Position numbers and translations under genes: made by a program. From Streptomyces sp. SID13031 (GTDB taxonomy: Bacteria; Actinomycetota; Actinomycetes; Propionibacteriales; Kribbellaceae): a DNA stretch of 64,000 nt. The notes under the pieces were generated by a model. That model did not search any database. It was given only the letters and a program-made list of their open reading frames with translations, and had not been told where the DNA came from. Where the stretch lies: the NCBI RefSeq assembly GCF_010548305.1, contig NZ_JAAGLV010000017.1, positions 124,001 to 188,000 of the forward strand, read 5' to 3'. Below, in pieces: positions 60,648 to 64,000 of the stretch. How positions within the stretch are numbered: position 1 is the first letter of the stretch; each line of letters opens with the position of its first letter.

Positions 60648-61441
60648 GGGATCTCCTCGCTGGTCAGTACTTCGGATGCGCCGAACCGGATCAGGCGGTG
60701 GACCTGGGACCGGATCCGGGCGAACTCGGCCCCGCCCCGCGTCTCCAGTTGGTCCCGTGGACCGAACGGCACCGGGATCTCGGCGATGACCCGGGCCGGG
60801 GAGCCGTGCAGCACGACGATCCGGTCGGCCAGGTAGACGGCTTCGTCGACGTCGTGGGTGATCAGGACGACGGTCTGCCCGAAGTCGTCCCGGACCCGCA
60901 GGGTGAGGTCCTCCAGGTCGCTCCGGGTCTGCGCGTCGACCGAGGCGAACGGCTCGTCCATCAGCAGTACTGCGGGACGGTAGGCCACCGCTCGCGCGAT
61001 GGCGACGCGTTGCTGCATGCCGCCGGACAGCTCCCACGGGCGCTTTGCTTCGGCGGCATCGAGCCCGACCTCGTGGATCGCGGCCCGGCTGCGCTCGAGT
61101 CGCTCCACCCGGGACAGTCCCGCGCGAAGTGGGAGGCCGACGTTGTCCAGCACCGACAGCCACGGATAGAGCGACCGGCTGTAGTCCTGGAACACCAGGC
61201 CGACAGAGTCACTCGGGCCGTTGAGCACCTTCCCAGCCACACTCACCGTGCCGTACGTCGGGCGCTGCAGGCCGGCGATGATCCGCAGCAAGGTGGTCTT
61301 GCCGATGCCGGACGGACCGACCACGCAGACCATCTCGCCCGGGTAGGCCCGGATGCTCACCGACCGAAGTACCTGCTGGACACCCTGCCGGGTGGCGTAG
61401 TCATGCCCCACGCTGTCGATATCGACCACCGGGCTGGTCAT
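60635..61441 (-). CDS. ABC transporter ATPase (NitT/TauT type)
   Basis: 268 residues. Walker A VVGPSGIGKTTLLRIIAG, signature LSGGMQQRVAIARAVA, Walker B AVLLMDEPFASVD and the switch VVLITHDVDEAVYLADRI are complete. Belongs to the SsuB/TauB/NrtD group that powers uptake of sulfonates, nitrate or aromatic acids. Coupled to both permease genes through ATGA overlaps. The C-terminal IRFGASEVLTSEEI region is an extension of about 20 residues. Confidence 0.93.
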   Translation of the reverse strand: MTSPVVDIDSVGHDYATRQGVQQVLRSVSIRAYPGEMVCVVGPSGIGKTTLLRIIAGLQRPTYGTVSVAGKVLNGPSDSVGLVFQDYSRSLYPWLSVLDNVGLPLRAGLSRVERLERSRAAIHEVGLDAAEAKRPWELSGGMQQRVAIARAVAYRPAVLLMDEPFASVDAQTRSDLEDLTLRVRDDFGQTVVLITHDVDEAVYLADRIVVLHGSPARVIAEIPVPFGPRDQLETRGGAEFARIRSQVHRLIRFGASEVLTSEEIPCVS

Positions 61442-62220
61442 CGGGCCTCCAGGGCTGCTCGTCCGCCGCGGGCGGGTGGGTGGTGGCGCAGCAGCAGTTG
61501 CTCGACCGCGCGGAAGGCGACGTTGAGCAGGTAGCCGAGGGCGCCGAGAACGACCATTCCGGTCCACATCTCGGTGATCGCGAAGGACCGCTGGGCCGCG
61601 AGCACGAAGTTGCCGATACCGCGGTCGGAGCCCTGCATCTCGCTCACCACGATCAGCACCACCGCGATCGCCAGACTCGTCCGGGCGCCCGCGAGGATCT
61701 GCGGTACCGCGCCGCCGAGCCGGATCCGCAGCCGCACCAGCACGCCGAGTCCGAAGGCGCGTTCGGTGTCGCGTTGTACCGGGTCGGTCCCGGACACCGC
61801 AGCGAGTGTGTTGAGCAGAACCGGCCAGATCGCGCCGAACGCGATCACGCTGACCCGCATCAGATCGCCGAGCCCGAGCATGATGACCGCCACCGGCAGT
61901 ACCGCGACGGCCGGCATCGACCGGACGAACTCCAGCTCCGGACTGATCGCGTCGAGCACCTTCGGAAGGAAGCCCAGCAGCAAGGCGATCAGCACGCCGC
62001 CGACCACCGCGACGGTGTACCCCATGGCCAGCGTGGCCAGGCTCGGCAGCAGGTCGCTGCGGAAGTGGTCGAACAGCCACAGGCGCCGGGTCTCGGTCAG
62101 GATGTCCCGCAGCGGCGGGAAGAACAGCGACGTACTGTTCGCGCTCGCCGTCCACCAGACCACCAGCAGCAGCACCGGAAGCCACGAGGCGACCAGGAGG
62201 GCTGTGAGCCGTCGTTTCAT
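61438..62220 (-). CDS. ABC transporter permease (NitT/TauT type) 2
   Basis: 260 residues, six transmembrane helices. The EAA-type cytoplasmic loop is in the segment VPQILAGARTSLAIAVVLIV, with G and polar residues at the usual places. Unusually the operon has two different permeases, so the channel is probably a heterodimer; this is the second gene. ATGA overlaps at both ends. Inner membrane. Confidence 0.9.
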   Translation of the reverse strand: MKRRLTALLVASWLPVLLLVVWWTASANSTSLFFPPLRDILTETRRLWLFDHFRSDLLPSLATLAMGYTVAVVGGVLIALLLGFLPKVLDAISPELEFVRSMPAVAVLPVAVIMLGLGDLMRVSVIAFGAIWPVLLNTLAAVSGTDPVQRDTERAFGLGVLVRLRIRLGGAVPQILAGARTSLAIAVVLIVVSEMQGSDRGIGNFVLAAQRSFAITEMWTGMVVLGALGYLLNVAFRAVEQLLLRHHPPARGGRAALEAR

Positions 62221-63026
62221 CGGGCAGCTCCAACCTGTCGGACGGACGGGTGCCAGGAGATGACTCGCCGCTCGATCAGCCGCATCGCCGCGTTGGTCGC
62301 GACGCCGAGCAGCGCGGCGCAGATGATGTACGCGTAGGCGTCGTCGACCCGGTTGGTGAGCTGGGCCGCGGTGATCCGCTCACCGATTCCCGGGGCGCCG
62401 CCGATCAGTTCCGAGGTGAGCGCCAGCAGCAACGCGATCGTGGCGGAGATCCTGATGCCGACGATCGTCATCGGCAGGATGCTGGGCAGCAACAACTTCC
62501 GCCAGCGCAACAGTGCAGGCAACCGGAAACTGATCGCCACATCGCGCTGCACCGGGTCGACCTCGCGGACGGCGTAAATACCGTGGATGAGCAACGGCCA
62601 GAACGCTCCGTAGATCACCAGGGTCAGCGCCATCTGCAGCGTCGGGCCGTACAGCAGCAGAGCCAGCGGTAACAGGGTCACCGGCGGGATGGTGCGCAGG
62701 ACATCGACCACGACCTGCGAGCTTCGACCGGCGAACCGGACCGAGCCGAGCACCGCACCGAGCGGCACCGCGACGATCACCGCGATCGCCAACCCGAGCA
62801 GCGTCGCCGACATCGTGTCCCAGACAGCGCGCCACAGCTCGGCGGTTGCGCCTGCCCTGCCGAGTGCAGCCAGGCAGGGCCCGACTCCCGGCAGCGTCGC
62901 CGCTCCGAGCCAGATGCTCGCGAGCTGCCAGATCCCCAGCGCGACGGCCAGTGCCACCAGCCGCCGGGCTGCGCTGTTCACGGCCATCGGGCGCCTGAGC
63001 GCGGGGCTCAGTGCTGCCGTGGTCAC
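62217..63026 (-). CDS. ABC transporter permease (NitT/TauT type) 1
   Basis: 269 residues, six transmembrane helices (LVALAVALGIWQLASIWLGA; ATLLGLAIAVIVAVPLGAVL). The EAA loop lies around LLLPSILPMTIVGIRISATI. It shares the SsuC/TauC fold with permease 2 but only limited identity, supporting a heterodimeric channel. Overlaps the binding-protein gene by 4 nt and permease 2 by 4 nt. Confidence 0.9.
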   Translation of the reverse strand: MTTAALSPALRRPMAVNSAARRLVALAVALGIWQLASIWLGAATLPGVGPCLAALGRAGATAELWRAVWDTMSATLLGLAIAVIVAVPLGAVLGSVRFAGRSSQVVVDVLRTIPPVTLLPLALLLYGPTLQMALTLVIYGAFWPLLIHGIYAVREVDPVQRDVAISFRLPALLRWRKLLLPSILPMTIVGIRISATIALLLALTSELIGGAPGIGERITAAQLTNRVDDAYAYIICAALLGVATNAAMRLIERRVISWHPSVRQVGAAR

Positions 63027-64000
63027 TTGCCGCTGCCGAGGACAGCGGCCATGTCCGGCTGCTTCGCGAGCAGGTGGTACTTGTTGGCCAGGTCAAGCAT
63101 CTTCGTCATCCCGGACGTGTCGGCGGCCTGCTCTGCGAAGACCGGCATCTTGATCGTCTGGAGGGTGGCGGCCGGCAGGTTGGTGAAGGTACCGGCGACC
63201 GCGCGCGCCTTGGCGGAGTCGGCGTTCGCGTCCTTACCGGCTGCCGAAACAGCAGTCATGAACTTGCTGATCGCCGCGGCGTTGGCGTCGGCGTACTTGC
63301 CGGACGAGACGAAGAGGGTCGAAGGCAGTCCGGGCACCGAGTAGGCCTGCGGGGCGAGGACGGTCTTCAGACCGGCCTTGGTCCCGGCGGACAGGAAAGG
63401 CTCGACGATCAAGGCGGCGTCGACCCGCTTGGCCTGCAGCGCGGCGGTCATCTGGGGGAACGGCAGTTCGACGAACTTCACCTTCGTCGAGTCCCCGCCC
63501 TTCGCGTCGATCGCCGCGAGGGCGGTGAGCTGGGCGCCACCGTTGAGCTGGTTCACCGCGAAGGTCCGGTTGCTGAGCCCCGCGACGTCGGTGATACCGG
63601 CGTCACCGGTCACGATCCCCGAGTAGTCCAGAGCGGGATCGCTGGGCGAAACGCTCGCCACCCCGACCACCCGCAGCGGCACCTTGTTGCCGGCCGACTG
63701 GAGCGCGCCGACCGCGTCGCCCAGGGCGATGTCGAGAGAGCCGTTGAGCAGCCGCGGGATTGCCTCCGCGCCGGACTGGATGACCGAGAGATCGACGGCC
63801 AGGCCCTGCTCGGCGAAGTACTTGTCCTTGGCGAGGTAGACCGCGACCGACACCGTCGTCGGGCTGACGCCGACCTTGAGGTGGGTGAGTCCGTCCGCGG
63901 CTGGGGCCGCTCCGGTCTGGGCCGATCCTGTGGAGCTGCAGCCCGCGCATGTCAGTGCGGCTGCGACGAGCAGTACGCCGGTGGCCGGCCATCGCCTCAT
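63023..64000 (-). CDS. ABC transporter substrate-binding lipoprotein (SsuA/TauA-like)
   Basis: 325 residues starting at the very edge of the window. Lipoprotein signal RRWPATGVLLVAAALTCAGC with the LTCAGC lipobox. The mature part (LKVGVSPTTVSVAVYLAKDK; YFAEQGLAVDLSVIQSGAEA; LLNGSLDIALGDAVGALQSA; NGGAQLTALAAIDAKGGD) is a NMT1/THI5-like binding domain as in sulfonate, taurine, nitrate and aromatic-acid importers. First gene of the operon; promoter lies outside the window. Confidence 0.92.
   Translation of the reverse strand: MRRWPATGVLLVAAALTCAGCSSTGSAQTGAAPAADGLTHLKVGVSPTTVSVAVYLAKDKYFAEQGLAVDLSVIQSGAEAIPRLLNGSLDIALGDAVGALQSAGNKVPLRVVGVASVSPSDPALDYSGIVTGDAGITDVAGLSNRTFAVNQLNGGAQLTALAAIDAKGGDSTKVKFVELPFPQMTAALQAKRVDAALIVEPFLSAGTKAGLKTVLAPQAYSVPGLPSTLFVSSGKYADANAAAISKFMTAVSAAGKDANADSAKARAVAGTFTNLPAATLQTIKMPVFAEQAADTSGMTKMLDLANKYHLLAKQPDMAAVLGSGK

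Overview
The window is high-GC DNA with dense, often ATGA-coupled genes and frequent GTG starts. It carries a conserved actinobacterial core block: hemW, DUF3097, CIRCE-hrcA-dnaJ-rsmE, then phoH-ybeY-CorC/HlyC-cytidine deaminase-like-era. This fits an actinobacterium, most plausibly Propionibacteriales and Kribbella-like; the genus is a guess from protein flavour and gene order, not a search result. I saw no rRNA, tRNA, CRISPR array or intact transposase. After annotation almost no gene-free stretch exceeds 300 bases.

Region 1-7.5 kb: the 5' end of an unknown minus-strand gene, asd, a secreted PNGase A-type amidase, a FadD-type acyl-CoA synthetase, a YbhN-like membrane protein and an FAD-dependent oxidoreductase. 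Region 7.7-14 kb is accessory. It holds a SigK-type ECF sigma factor, the frameshifted and deleted remnant of its RskA-type anti-sigma factor, an unknown protein ending in a heavy-metal-associated (HMA) domain, two GAF-ANTAR regulators, and an operon of a small Tat-signal protein, a DUF4331 protein and a His/Gly-rich protein. That operon has a SigK-like promoter and a CRP-like palindrome upstream. Together they suggest an envelope or metal-related response whose sigma factor may have lost its brake.

Region 14-19.6 kb: a GH92 mannosidase coupled to a GT4 glycosyltransferase, followed by two decaying Gfo/Idh/MocA oxidoreductases (one with a single-base frameshift, one with an internal deletion). 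Region 19.6-22.4 kb: a coupled operon of glutamate-cysteine ligase, glutathione synthetase and a MAPEG protein, divergent from a MarR regulator, with a palindromic operator over the promoter. Region 22.5-31.3 kb: an epimerase-MFS pair, a PHP-phosphatase pseudogene, a MarR/quinone oxidoreductase pair around a 13-bp-arm operator, an inverted-repeat element, an APH-type kinase, a membrane metallophosphoesterase and a DHA2 transporter with a C-terminal winged-helix domain.

Region 31.4-48.6 kb: hemW, an orphan sugar-binding lipoprotein with a LacI regulator, a lipoprotein/membrane pair, a patatin-like protein, DUF3097, a fatty acyl-AMP ligase coupled to an ACP/degenerate-acyltransferase protein, an NCS1 permease, DUF4870 and MBL proteins, and a ThuA/oxidoreductase pair. 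Region 48.7-58.6 kb: the heat-shock, ribosome-maturation and era block, interrupted by a SigE-family sigma factor and its Gmad2-type membrane partner. Region 58.6-64 kb (minus strand): a NitT/TauT-type ABC importer coupled to an FAH hydrolase and a VOC protein, then a secreted SnoaL-like protein; probably an uptake-and-catabolism operon for a small organic acid or aromatic compound.
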